Assembly (NCBI GenBank): GCA_001839685.1
Contig: MLAK01000558.1
Span: forward strand, 1-48,793
Length of the DNA: 48,793 bases
Direction of reading: 5' to 3'
Source: Tritrichomonas foetus
Lineage: Eukaryota > Parabasalia > Tritrichomonadida > Tritrichomonadidae
The notes below the pieces were generated by a model. The model saw nothing but the letters and a program-made list of their open reading frames with translations. It made no database searches and had not been told where the DNA came from. The translations under genes were made by a program, and so were the position numbers. Position 1 is the first letter of the stretch, and every line of letters starts with the position of its first letter. Of the stretch, positions 9,481-18,932 are shown in pieces.

Positions 9481-9900
9481 AGCGTGTAAAGGATTTTAAG
9501 CATTTGAATAAAATTATTTCATTTTATTTATCTCCTTGAATACATATCATTATTACAAACTTGTATACCTTGGCACTACGACCAAAAGTTACAAAAATTC
9601 TAAATTCACCTTTAGAATTGACCAAAAACGATTTTAATCTTGTTCAAGATAGGTGCCGAGGTATACCAATTTGCTATTGAATATAATATTATTTGATTGA
9701 AAACGACAAAAATATGTTTCAGATCGATTGATTCTGCAAAACTTGTTGTTTTTTTACATTTTTTTCTACTTCTTTTTCTGTACTTATATGGCCAGATACA
9801 TCTCATTTATGACTAGATAAGTACAGAAACAGTGATTTTTAAAAATAGCTGTGGGAAAAACGATCAAACAAATATTTGAACGTTAACTAATTCAATTCAA
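9481..9900. other. Intergenic spacer containing a structured repeat
   Basis: The 420 bp between PP6c and the SAPS gene contains the 102-bp inverted-repeat element described separately (9564-9665). The rest is AT-rich without ORFs. TTCAATTCAA directly before the downstream ATG could be an initiator. Confidence 0.45.
9564..9665. repeat. Small TA-flanked inverted-repeat element, copy A (MITE-like or structured RNA)
   Basis: 13-bp ends TATACCTTGGCAC (9564-9576) and GTGCCGAGGTATA (9653-9665) are inverted with one G-T/U mismatch. Inside lie two more hairpins: a perfect 9-bp stem AATTCTAAA/TTTAGAATT with a 6-nt loop (9596-9619), and ATCTT/AAGAT with loop GTTC (9637-9650). A transcript would form a three-way junction. 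Copy B at 42997-43089 (opposite orientation) has similar ends and shares the 10-mer TAACTTTTGG at nearly the same distance from one end. TA at both outer ends fits a Tc1/mariner-type target duplication. A structured RNA gene is the alternative. Confidence 0.5.
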
Positions 9901-12900
9901 ATGAGTGGAGGTGAGCGTTCTCGAAAAGAGGGATCGCTCAAAAACCTCCTCAAGCAAAGCAATGTAACAATTATGGAAGTTATTGCTGAGCCAACTTTCA
10001 GATCTCGCTTGAAATCTTCATATCGATTATTAACAGATTTTTTATTGCAAGATTCGACAATAAACGAAATATGCGATTGGCTACTAACAGAAGAATTTCT
10101 TGAACTCTCGAGTTATAAAGCAACTTCCCAGAATATGGTTAAAATTTTCAAAGATAGTCCAGATTCTCTCCTTTCGTCTTTTTCACAGCACGAAACCCTC
10201 ATTTTTAGATTATCTGAATTTTCGAAATCTCAAAAACCTCAAACGGCTATTAATTGTGGGTTTTATGCGCAATTGATGGAAATGATTTCCACTTTTTCAA
10301 AAGGACACTTTTTATCAAATTTCAAAAGGCTTCCTTTTATTCTTGCCAGACGAATTGAATTAGTTTCTATAAGATATTTGTTTTTCTTATTGGCTGCAAA
10401 TTTTACTACACAGTTTTCATTTTCTTGTTCAGTTGTTCTTTTTATTCTCCATAATATCACTGACAGAAATAAAGAACAAGTGATGATGCTTTTTTATAAA
10501 TTAGTGAAAACGAAACCTTCTTTTTCTGCTTTTGACCATACAAAAGTTATATTAGCATTATTAGATATTGCTACTTCACCAAATCATTCAGAATTTGTTT
10601 CAACACAAGCTTTTCAAATTGTCGAAACTATTCAAAAAAATACTGCCAACCCAGAAAATGTCGAAGAAATACTTGACAGATTTTCAGAAAACTTTGATTT
10701 AGCATCTCTTCCAATTAATTACGCAACAGCTGTCGCCATCGGATTATTTAAGAAATTCATTCCATCTTTCGTCATGACAATGGTAACGAATCCTACCCAT
10801 ATGTTTATGCATGCTGCTTTATTGAAATCAATAGAGAAAGTTTCTGATGATGTTTTAATTCCCTTTGTTGAAGAAAATAACGTTCCTGTGAAATTGATGT
10901 GGGCAATGAATGTTGCTAAATCTAATGGTTATCTCACAAAGTTTGCAATACTTTTGGATTCAAAGAAAGAATTATCAAAATCTTTGCAGACTCCAGACTG
11001 GGAACGATTTGTAAATGAAAAACTCAAAGAAAGAATTGAGTATTTAAATAAACCACTACCTGCAAATGTTTCAAAGAAAAGAAAGAATAAACCAACTTTA
11101 AAACAACAACAAATGCTGATGAAAATGAATGGAATTGCAAATTCTTACAAATCTCAACAAAAATCAAATATAACTAATTCTAACAATAATTCTAATAAAG
11201 ATGAATTAATTAGGAAAACAAAATCAGGTGATAAAACCCAAAATGAAAGTTCTGAAATGAAACAAAAATCTAAAGAAAAATCATTAAATTCTCAAAAGTC
11301 AAATCCAAACGAAAGCAACAGAAGGAACAGTCCATCCAAAGAAAATTTGAGAAGGGACAGTCCGTCAAAACCATCTAAAAAGATAAAACTAGCACAGTCG
11401 AAAGAAGAAAATCTTAAAAAGGAAACAAATCCAAAAATTCACGAAATGCAGGAAGAAATCCAAAAAGAAATTGACGAAAACGCCCAACATGAAAATAATG
11501 AAAACGAAAATAATAACAGTCAAAAAGAAAAACCAAATGAAAGTCTAAAAGAAAATGAAGTAGAAAACAAAAAAGAAAGTGAAAATGAAAAAGAAAGTGA
11601 AAACGAAAAAGAAAGTGAAAACGAAAAAGAAATTGAAAATGAAAAAGAAAAAGAAAAAAATAAACTTCCGTTACCAAAAATGGATTTATTCAATGCAATT
11701 CCATTTGATGATGGCAACGATGATGACAATAAAAGCGATAAAGGATCTTTACCTTTTAAACCAGATATTTCAATTCCGCCTGCAACTGTTTCAGCTCCAA
11801 ATGAATCCAATGAAGGAATCTCCAAGTCATCATCTTTATTGCAATCATCACCAAGACAACGAAGACCTTCACCAGTGCCAACTTACAGTCGTCGTTGTGT
11901 CAGTAATGTTGAAATGAGCCCAGAATTCCAGCAAATTATCAATAAAGTGTCTAAATGCCGATACCTTGATAACAAACTCATTGCTGCTGAAATCATAAAT
12001 CGAAGAAAAAATGCAGGTGAAATTGATTTGGCAGACCAAAGAAGACCAAAATCCCCCCAAGAACAACTTCATCATGCATGCCCACCACCCATGCAACTTC
12101 CTGCACCAATAGATGCCGATCAAACAGATAAGCCAAATAAAGAATCAAGCGAGGAATTAATTCCAGAATTAAGCAAAGAATCAAGTCAAGAATCAACTGA
12201 TAAAATAACAGCTGATTTATCAAAGGAATCAACTCAAGAAATAAATGAAAAATCTAAAGAATATAAGCATAACAATGACAAATCAAAGAATGAAATCAAA
12301 GAAAATAAAGAAACTAAAATTGAAAATCATAAAAAAGTTCAAAAAGACAAAAGTATAGACGATGATGATATAGAACTGATTGAACTTGACATTGGCGATG
12401 ATGAAGAAAAAGACAATAGTGAAGAAGATGTAATCATTGAAATTTTATCTGTTTCTGATTCAAATGATTCTCTCAACGAAGAAGAAAACAATCAAAATGC
12501 TGAAAATGAAGTTGTAGACGTTGCAGAAGAAATTTCAAATGATGATTTTGATGATGTTGTCGAAATTTTGGATGATGCAACAGTCGTAATTGGAGACACA
12601 TCTCCAAGTGATAATTCATCTGATGAGCAACCATATGAAGTTATTGAAATTGTTCCAACAAACTCGACAAATCAGACAAAAGTATCTTCATCAAATACTA
12701 GTAATAGAAAAAGCGCACATTCTCATACAGGAAAATCAAATGTCATCGATTCAATGAATGAAAAGAAAAAAGAAATCGAGAAAAATAAAGTCGATGAAAT
12801 AAATTCACACAAAAAAGGAAAGAAATCAAAAGAAAAGGAAGAAGAAGATAAAAAAGAAATGAAAGCTAAAAATGAAGAAAATAAAGACAAGCAAAAACAA

Positions 12901-14532
12901 AAAAAAAACAATGATGATGAAGAAGAAAAGAATCTGAAAAAAGAAATTGAAAAAGAAAAAATCAACGATAAAGAGTCACAAAATGATCTGAGAAATGAAA
13001 TCACTATTGATAATACTCATGATATTGATAAACACTTCGAAAATACACTCGAAAAAGAAGGTATCAAAGAAGAAAATGGAAATGAAAAAATCAAATTAAA
13101 AATTGAAAACGAAAACAAACTTGAAAATGACAAAAAAACAAATGAATTAAATTACAAAAGTAAATCTTCAACTCCAAAGAGCGAAAATAAAAGGAATAGT
13201 GAACTTCGAAGAAGTAGTGATCCAAAAATTCCACCTCCTCTTAAACAGAAAAATTCTGGAAAAATAAATTCATTGAGACAAAATTCACCACCTTTCATGA
13301 AAAAACCACCTCCGCAACAGAGCCAACAAATGAGAATTTCTTCATCGCCTGTTACACGCTTCTCACAAGGTGGCTTTTCCACACTACAACAAAATCTAAG
13401 GGCTTCATCACCAGCATCCATCAAACCAACACCGATCGTTTTATCATCTTCATCCTCTTCATCTTCTGATTCTGAAATTGATTCTGATAAAGAATTCGAT
13501 CTTGAATTTGAACGTGCAGTCAGACCTCCTCCAAACTGGGATAAAACTCAACCTAAAGAAATGAACAATGATCAAGAAAACAATGAAACCAAATCAGGAA
13601 ATGCAAAACTTCACCAAAACGAAAATCATGATCAAAACGACAAAGGAAATACAGATATTGAGAAAAAAGATGAACAAAACAAAGATTCTGATTCAAAACT
13701 CAAAATAATAATCAATAGTGACAATCCCGACTCAGAGATTATTCAAAACACAAATGAAAAAGTGGATAATATTGAAATTAAAGTTGATGTTAACAAAAGT
13801 CAGTCAAATGATTCGTTTGAATACGATCAAATTCTATCACCAAGAGTTGATATTCCAATGACTGACTTTGTCACCTTTTCTGATGAAGAATCACCAACCA
13901 CACCAACCCCTACATCGAGTTTTGATTCAATTTTAAGTTTACAAACTCAAGAAAATCCAAATTCGGAAACTAATTTATTGAAAAAGAAATTTGAAGAAAT
14001 TGATGATTTTGTCTCAAGTTCTTCTGGAAGCGATGAAGATGATTTCTCATCAATATCATCAAATTCTCTTTCTTCTTCATTTTCTTCAACATCATCTATT
14101 ACTAGCCCAACTGGGTTCGGTCCTGTTGAAGTTCAACACGTCCTTCTTACTCCGTTTGGTCCAGTTTATCAATCATTTCATGATTACGCTGTAATTAACA
14201 ATACGAATAAAACTGAAAATGATGCAAACATTATTGCTAATTTTACTAGTAGCTATAATAATAATTATGCTAGTAATATCATGAACAAAGTTAATGATTC
14301 GGAATCATCCAGCTCAGGTTCCTCTGACGATGAATATGTTTTTTCATTTGGCAAAAATCCACAAAAAATGCCAAAAAAAGAAACCTTTGTTTATCATGGA
14401 AGTTTCTCATCAATTGCGCATGAAAAATATGGACAATTTGTTCAGAAGAATTTCGGGAAACATGGAACAAGTGGTAGTAGTGGTCATAACATGAGAAATC
14501 CAACAAAAAGGATTCTTCCACATCTCGTTTAA
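9901..14532 (+). CDS. SAPS-domain protein (PP6/Sit4 regulatory subunit-like) with long charged low-complexity tail
   Basis: 1543 aa. Residues ~12-360 are all-helical and follow the SAPS pattern: LKNLLKQSNVTIMEVIAE, then RLLTDFLLQDSTINEICDWL, then YKATSQNMVKIFKDSPDSLLSSF, an arrangement matching the start of human PP6R proteins. SAPS proteins bind PP6/Sit4 and choose its substrates, and the gene directly upstream on the same strand encodes a PP6-type catalytic subunit. Residues ~390-1543 are disordered: Lys/Glu/Asn-rich, with perfect KESENE repeats near 558-581, acidic patches near 818-910, SSSSSSS runs and SP motifs that could be phosphorylated. The tail is far longer than in animal PP6R. The ATG at 9901 follows TTCAATTCAA. 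The domain call rests on eye alignment, so a generic HEAT/ARM protein remains possible. Confidence 0.72.
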   Translation: MSGGERSRKEGSLKNLLKQSNVTIMEVIAEPTFRSRLKSSYRLLTDFLLQDSTINEICDWLLTEEFLELSSYKATSQNMVKIFKDSPDSLLSSFSQHETLIFRLSEFSKSQKPQTAINCGFYAQLMEMISTFSKGHFLSNFKRLPFILARRIELVSIRYLFFLLAANFTTQFSFSCSVVLFILHNITDRNKEQVMMLFYKLVKTKPSFSAFDHTKVILALLDIATSPNHSEFVSTQAFQIVETIQKNTANPENVEEILDRFSENFDLASLPINYATAVAIGLFKKFIPSFVMTMVTNPTHMFMHAALLKSIEKVSDDVLIPFVEENNVPVKLMWAMNVAKSNGYLTKFAILLDSKKELSKSLQTPDWERFVNEKLKERIEYLNKPLPANVSKKRKNKPTLKQQQMLMKMNGIANSYKSQQKSNITNSNNNSNKDELIRKTKSGDKTQNESSEMKQKSKEKSLNSQKSNPNESNRRNSPSKENLRRDSPSKPSKKIKLAQSKEENLKKETNPKIHEMQEEIQKEIDENAQHENNENENNNSQKEKPNESLKENEVENKKESENEKESENEKESENEKEIENEKEKEKNKLPLPKMDLFNAIPFDDGNDDDNKSDKGSLPFKPDISIPPATVSAPNESNEGISKSSSLLQSSPRQRRPSPVPTYSRRCVSNVEMSPEFQQIINKVSKCRYLDNKLIAAEIINRRKNAGEIDLADQRRPKSPQEQLHHACPPPMQLPAPIDADQTDKPNKESSEELIPELSKESSQESTDKITADLSKESTQEINEKSKEYKHNNDKSKNEIKENKETKIENHKKVQKDKSIDDDDIELIELDIGDDEEKDNSEEDVIIEILSVSDSNDSLNEEENNQNAENEVVDVAEEISNDDFDDVVEILDDATVVIGDTSPSDNSSDEQPYEVIEIVPTNSTNQTKVSSSNTSNRKSAHSHTGKSNVIDSMNEKKKEIEKNKVDEINSHKKGKKSKEKEEEDKKEMKAKNEENKDKQKQKKNNDDEEEKNLKKEIEKEKINDKESQNDLRNEITIDNTHDIDKHFENTLEKEGIKEENGNEKIKLKIENENKLENDKKTNELNYKSKSSTPKSENKRNSELRRSSDPKIPPPLKQKNSGKINSLRQNSPPFMKKPPPQQSQQMRISSSPVTRFSQGGFSTLQQNLRASSPASIKPTPIVLSSSSSSSSDSEIDSDKEFDLEFERAVRPPPNWDKTQPKEMNNDQENNETKSGNAKLHQNENHDQNDKGNTDIEKKDEQNKDSDSKLKIIINSDNPDSEIIQNTNEKVDNIEIKVDVNKSQSNDSFEYDQILSPRVDIPMTDFVTFSDEESPTTPTPTSSFDSILSLQTQENPNSETNLLKKKFEEIDDFVSSSSGSDEDDFSSISSNSLSSSFSSTSSITSPTGFGPVEVQHVLLTPFGPVYQSFHDYAVINNTNKTENDANIIANFTSSYNNNYASNIMNKVNDSESSSSGSSDDEYVFSFGKNPQKMPKKETFVYHGSFSSIAHEKYGQFVQKNFGKHGTSGSSGHNMRNPTKRILPHLV
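11572..11643 (+). repeat. In-frame 18-bp tandem repeat encoding KESENE
   Basis: Four adjacent 18-bp units inside the SAPS-protein tail encode KESENE three times and KEIENE once. Third-position differences (aat/aac) show that the copies have begun to diverge. The tract makes a highly charged helix-prone segment. Confidence 0.85.
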
Positions 14533-15897
14533 AATGAGTAACATTCATTTTTGGCTAAGATGTAGAAAATAGCAATCCAAGCGTATTACAAAATAGATAT
14601 TGTATACAAGATATATTATAGAATAGAAAACTGTTTAATAAATAATTGTGCGATTTCATTTTTGCATTATTTCATGCTTTTATTTAATTTGTTTGAATTG
14701 CTTTCACACAATCTATCGTTATATTCAATTCTTTCTTTTCAATGAACAAATTATTGAATTGAATGAAATAGTTAAAAATTTTTTACTCAAGAAAAATCCG
14801 AAAAAATTCTATCAAATGCCATCATATCTGATAAGAAAAATCTGTTCACTTCGAGGAACGTTTATTGTGGTGGATGATGCCAAAATGAGAATTTCTTTGT
14901 TTGAATAAAGATTTCAATAGAATGGGAATAATGATTGAATTTTTTTTACAATATTCAATGTTTTGATTAGGAATAGAAATTTCGTTCGCAATGGAGAATG
15001 AATATTGATCTAAAAAAGAAAAAATATATTATGTTTTCTTTCCTGTCTATTTTGATAATCAGGACAATGTAATTTATTGAATTTTTTCCAAACTCCTTCA
15101 GAAAAGAAATCTTTCAAAAGTTTCAATGGAAAACTCTGAAAAAATAAAACTCACCTGTGATTGTAGAGAGTTTTGTTATTGGGTTATCTTGAAAGAAAAT
15201 ATTTAAAAAGTAAAATGAATAGATTGTAATAATACTGTTTCCTCACAAATATGAATATATAATGAACTTAAGACAATTCTATGAATATATAAAGATATTA
15301 CAATTTCTAATTAGAAAAATTTTGAGAACATAAATTTCCTCAGGGATTTTTCGGATTATTTTCATCTAAAGTGGTATTTCAATGAATTATTTTCCATTCA
15401 GATATCTAAATCGACTTTTAAGATGAATAAATACATATGTTAGAGGAATTATTGAGTGAATTCCCGATATAATAGGCAAACATGGTGGAAGACAACTTTT
15501 TGAATTATTTAGGTATTGAATCTTTTATTTTCAATATTCATCACAATAATGCATTTGAATTACTTTACAAATTTCGTCTCATTTGGGAAATTTTGAATCA
15601 CCATTCAATTAAAATATCTTCTTTGATCTAGAATGAAGCATTAGAATTGGTATCTTCTTTGATCTTCCTTTTTGATCAATTATAAAGATGAGACGGTGAT
15701 ATCCAATTTTCCAAATTTTTGAAAACGCTTTAAATATCTTTTCAATAATTCAAAAGCATGATTCTGAAACATTCAATTCCATTGAATACAATTCCATAAT
15801 CATTCAAAATAAACATGAATCAATTACTTTTCTTGCATTTAAACTTTCAATGAATCATATTTACAAAAAATCTGAAGATAGAAATTTAAAAAGAAAT
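14533..15897. other. Intergenic spacer of about 1.3 kb
   Basis: AT-rich with no supported gene. A GTG-initiated 86-codon frame at 14648-14908 has no domain and is not called. A perfect 15-bp direct repeat TATCTTCTTTGATCT occurs at 15615-15629 and 15651-15665 (36-bp period). An alternative in-frame ATG for the next gene lies at 15850. Confidence 0.4.
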
Positions 15898-16718
15898 ATG
15901 GCTTCCAAGAAGGTTCAACTTCCACCGATTACCGCAATCATTGGCGAACTTCCTCCACTCAATCTTACATCTCTTCAGTCGAATGCCACACCCGATCTTC
16001 CTCCTCAGCGAATGAATAACATTTATGAAAATCCAAACAATAATTCTCAAATTTCCGAGAACTTCGGCCAAAATCCACAAAATATGGAAATTGTAAATAA
16101 TTCCAATTTTTCAAACAGTGACGGTGGAGCCGAAGCGACTTTCAATATCGATGAAAAATCCCTTTTCGCCAAACAAGGAAATGACAGCGGAAGAAGCACC
16201 GAAGATATGTCTCCTCGTGACGAAGACAGCGGCCGTTCGGCCCCTTACACGCTTAGCGACGATCTGACAATATTTAAAGTGGTCGCCTCTTATTACGGTT
16301 TCGGCTTCCACGGGAAGATCCCATGGTCCTTCTGGCAAACCTACAAACGCGTGACATGGCAGAGCAGGCGCCGGCCGTCAACGAAGGAAATAGCTATTAC
16401 AATAATTATTTCAATCACGGAGGCAACCTGAATAGTTTTCCAAATGGAATCAGCCAGAACAACAACAACTTTGCACTCAACCAACTTAATAATAACGTCG
16501 CACAGAACGGATTTGCCATAAATGCTGGACACGCGCATGCAGGAACGCCACTTTTTCATAACCGCTCACAGCCATCTGTTCCTCTCAATAATCCCTCTCA
16601 TTTTCATGTGGGCGACAATCGAACGATGTTTGTGCCGGGGCAGGAAAACCCTCTTGCACTGGTAAGAACAGCATCATGCGCCAACTCAGCAGAGTTTCCT
16701 TTCCCTCAATTCCATTAG
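15898..16718 (+). CDS. Frameshifted gene: DNA-binding-like domain followed by an Asn-rich tail
   Basis: Two overlapping frames appear to be one gene. The first (to the stop at 16431) starts MASKKVQLPP. It has a low-complexity Asn/Pro/Ser region and then a conserved-looking aromatic block (DDLTIFKVVASYYGFGFHGK followed by IPWSFWQTYKRVT) that resembles a SANT/Rap1-Myb-like fold. The second, in the -1 frame, is open from 16278 to the stop at 16718 and encodes a typical Asn/Gln-rich tail (NSYYNNYFNHGGN onward). The frame change must fall within 16278-16431, probably after ~16355. No GTAYGT or ACTAAC intron signals and no clear slippery heptamer are present there. A missing base in the assembly, a true pseudogene or a frameshift event are all possible. 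The start at 15898 is preferred because the 16 residues from the upstream ATG (15850) look like untranslated sequence. Function unknown. Confidence 0.55.
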
Positions 16719-18932
16719 GTCCATCAACAGATCCAATTGTGTGTTATTTTTAAGCCTTTGTTTGATTCTAAACAAAGGATGAGAAAAGAGAACCATTATG
16801 ATATACATCGTATAAAGATCGCTTTTTGACCCAAGATTGATCTCATTTTTTTATATGATGTGCAGGTAACTTTCTCTAGAATAAATATGCTATTTTTAAG
16901 GAATTTCTACCAAGCATTTTCGAAAAATGACTTTTTTTATGAAACATTTTTTTTTCTAAAATTCATTTTTCAGAAGGTGCGAATAACTTTTTTTTGAAAA
17001 TTAATTTTTATTTGATATTGATATTATATGGTTAATAAATTGGCAATAATATATTGCAAATAAAGATTGTTTTTTCTGTGATTTTTTAAGTTTGGGGAAA
17101 TTGAATAGACATTCAAAAAGTTTCACCAAAAAACATCCTTTTTTACAGATATTGGTAGAAGCAGAGGAATACTTTGAAAATGTGATATATTTATATCATA
17201 TTATATTTATTGAAATTCTACGAAGAATTATCGCGAAATAATGAAAATTCGAGTTTTTTAGGAATTTTATTTCATTTTCTATTCAATTTTTTTCAGAAAA
17301 GAATGTTGTGTTAGAATATGAGTGTTCAAAAATAAGTGGTCTATCATAAATATACATGGTATTTATTTGTAATTATACTCGAAAAAATTAGAAAATATTA
17401 AGCAGATGATGTGTAAAAATTCAAAAATAAAAAAACTCTTTGGTGTACAGAATGGCCTATTCATTATTTTCTTAATTTCACTTGATAAAAATAAATTATA
17501 TCAAAAATAATTAGGATTTGGGGTTAGAGATCCTGAAAAATTGAAAAACCACGGTTTTAGAAATTATTATTTTTTCTACCCTTTAAAACCATTTAAACTT
17601 CAAATTAATTATATATTCATAATATTTAAATATAAATAAGATTATACTATGAAATTTAAATCAAATTAATAATTTTTTACTGAAAAAAAATCAAATATCA
17701 TTTTTCGAAATTGTCAAGTGACCAAGCTGCTGAACAATTTAATAATCATATATCGATAGTCTATCTAGTATGTAACGATGTAGTGTTTTTCTTTTTTCGA
17801 GAAACTTATCCTGTCTGGAAAAAAAGTTGATTCAAAATATCTTTATACGATGTTTATGATATAATTGTTTGTTTCTTGGTGGTGAAGAAAAAACATTTTG
17901 TGTTTCAATATATATATTGTTTGATTTTTATTTTTTTGACATCAAAATAGATGCTGGTTCTAATTTGATTTGATTGTGTATGATCTTTATTTTAAAAATA
18001 AATAAATTGTATTAATACTAGCAACCTTTTCTCGTTTATTTTTTATTTTTTATTTTGCACTTTTTCCCTATTTGGTGATGTGACTCTGTGGGCCACTTCG
18101 ACTCCAGTTCGTGGCCTTCCCTCCAAGCCGAAATGGCTCAAATTACCAGTCAAGTTCACATCACATGTGGTTGACATTCACTTCACTGTTTAAATATCTT
18201 ATTGTCCATAGGGCTTCATATCTTCATTCGATTTTTTATACAATACGACATCTGATAAGTCAATTAAATCATCTTATGAAAACTTTCAATGAATTTTGAA
18301 TTATGCATTTTTTTCTCTCCAATTCTGACTTCATGAAAGTTTAAAAAACAGAAGGTCGTCATGGGAAGCAAGTTCACATTAAATGTAAATTTCTAATAAT
18401 GTAATGATTAATATTTCCAACATGATTCAAACGAAAAATCAGAGCAATTCTTCACCTCACCCACATTTGTGTAAGCCTATGGAATCAAAAAAGGGATAAT
18501 CAAAAAAGATTTCATGTTCTATCAATCTCATAATGATCATTTAGAATTTCATATGTTTCAATAATGTATCCAATTTTGTTTCAAAATTCGATTTATTGTA
18601 TAGTTAAAAGTATTCAATAGCGAGGATAATTCAAATGTTACCCAAAGAAAAGTCAATTGTGAAATCACAATCAATGGTTTTCAATCAAATTTGATTCTTT
18701 AGATTAATTCATAGATCAGAAATTTTCATTTTTTGCATGGAAATTTTCAAAGTATAATGTGAATTTTCAAAAGATAATAAAAATGATTGGTGTTATCAAA
18801 TTGTGAAGAAATACGATACTTTTTCTAGTGAAAAAAAGTAAAAGCATAGAAATGCGATAATCATTTCAATATCTATCAAATATAATTTCAATTAAAAATA
18901 AATAAAATTTCAATATGCTATGAAATTTAAAA
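16719..18932. other. Gene-poor spacer of 2.2 kb with one GC-richer structured element
   Basis: Strongly AT-rich, with no ORF showing coding character. The exception is the GC-richer block around 18075-18164, annotated separately as repeat family 2. A 62-codon frame overlapping that block (18111-18299) is not called. Confidence 0.45.
18075..18164 (-). repeat. Family-2 inverted-repeat/structured element, short copy
   Basis: 90 bp bounded by perfect 9-bp inverted ends GTGATGTGA (18075-18083) and TCACATCAC (18156-18164). Inside are two hairpins: GGCCAC/GTGGCC with a 14-nt loop and AGCC/GGCT with a 5-nt loop. Read on the minus strand, its first 43 bases match 43358-43400 at 32 of 43 positions without gaps. 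Its last 20 bases (GGCCCACAGAGTCACATCAC) match 43503-43522 at 18 of 20. It is GC-richer than its surroundings and non-coding. It could be a MITE-like element or a member of a small-RNA gene family; neither is recognised. Confidence 0.6.

Noticed and set aside
12723..13004. Serine/phenylalanine-rich minus-strand ORFs under the SAPS gene
   Set aside because: They are reverse-strand shadows of the Glu/Lys codon-rich tail (GAA/AAA read as TTC/TTT).
14648..14908. 86-codon ORF downstream of the SAPS gene
   Set aside because: Begins with GTG, AT-driven composition, no domain.
16278..16431. Intron to explain the frame break in the gene at 15898-16718
   Set aside because: No GTAYGT-like 5' site paired with an ACTAAC-type 3' signal exists in the overlap.
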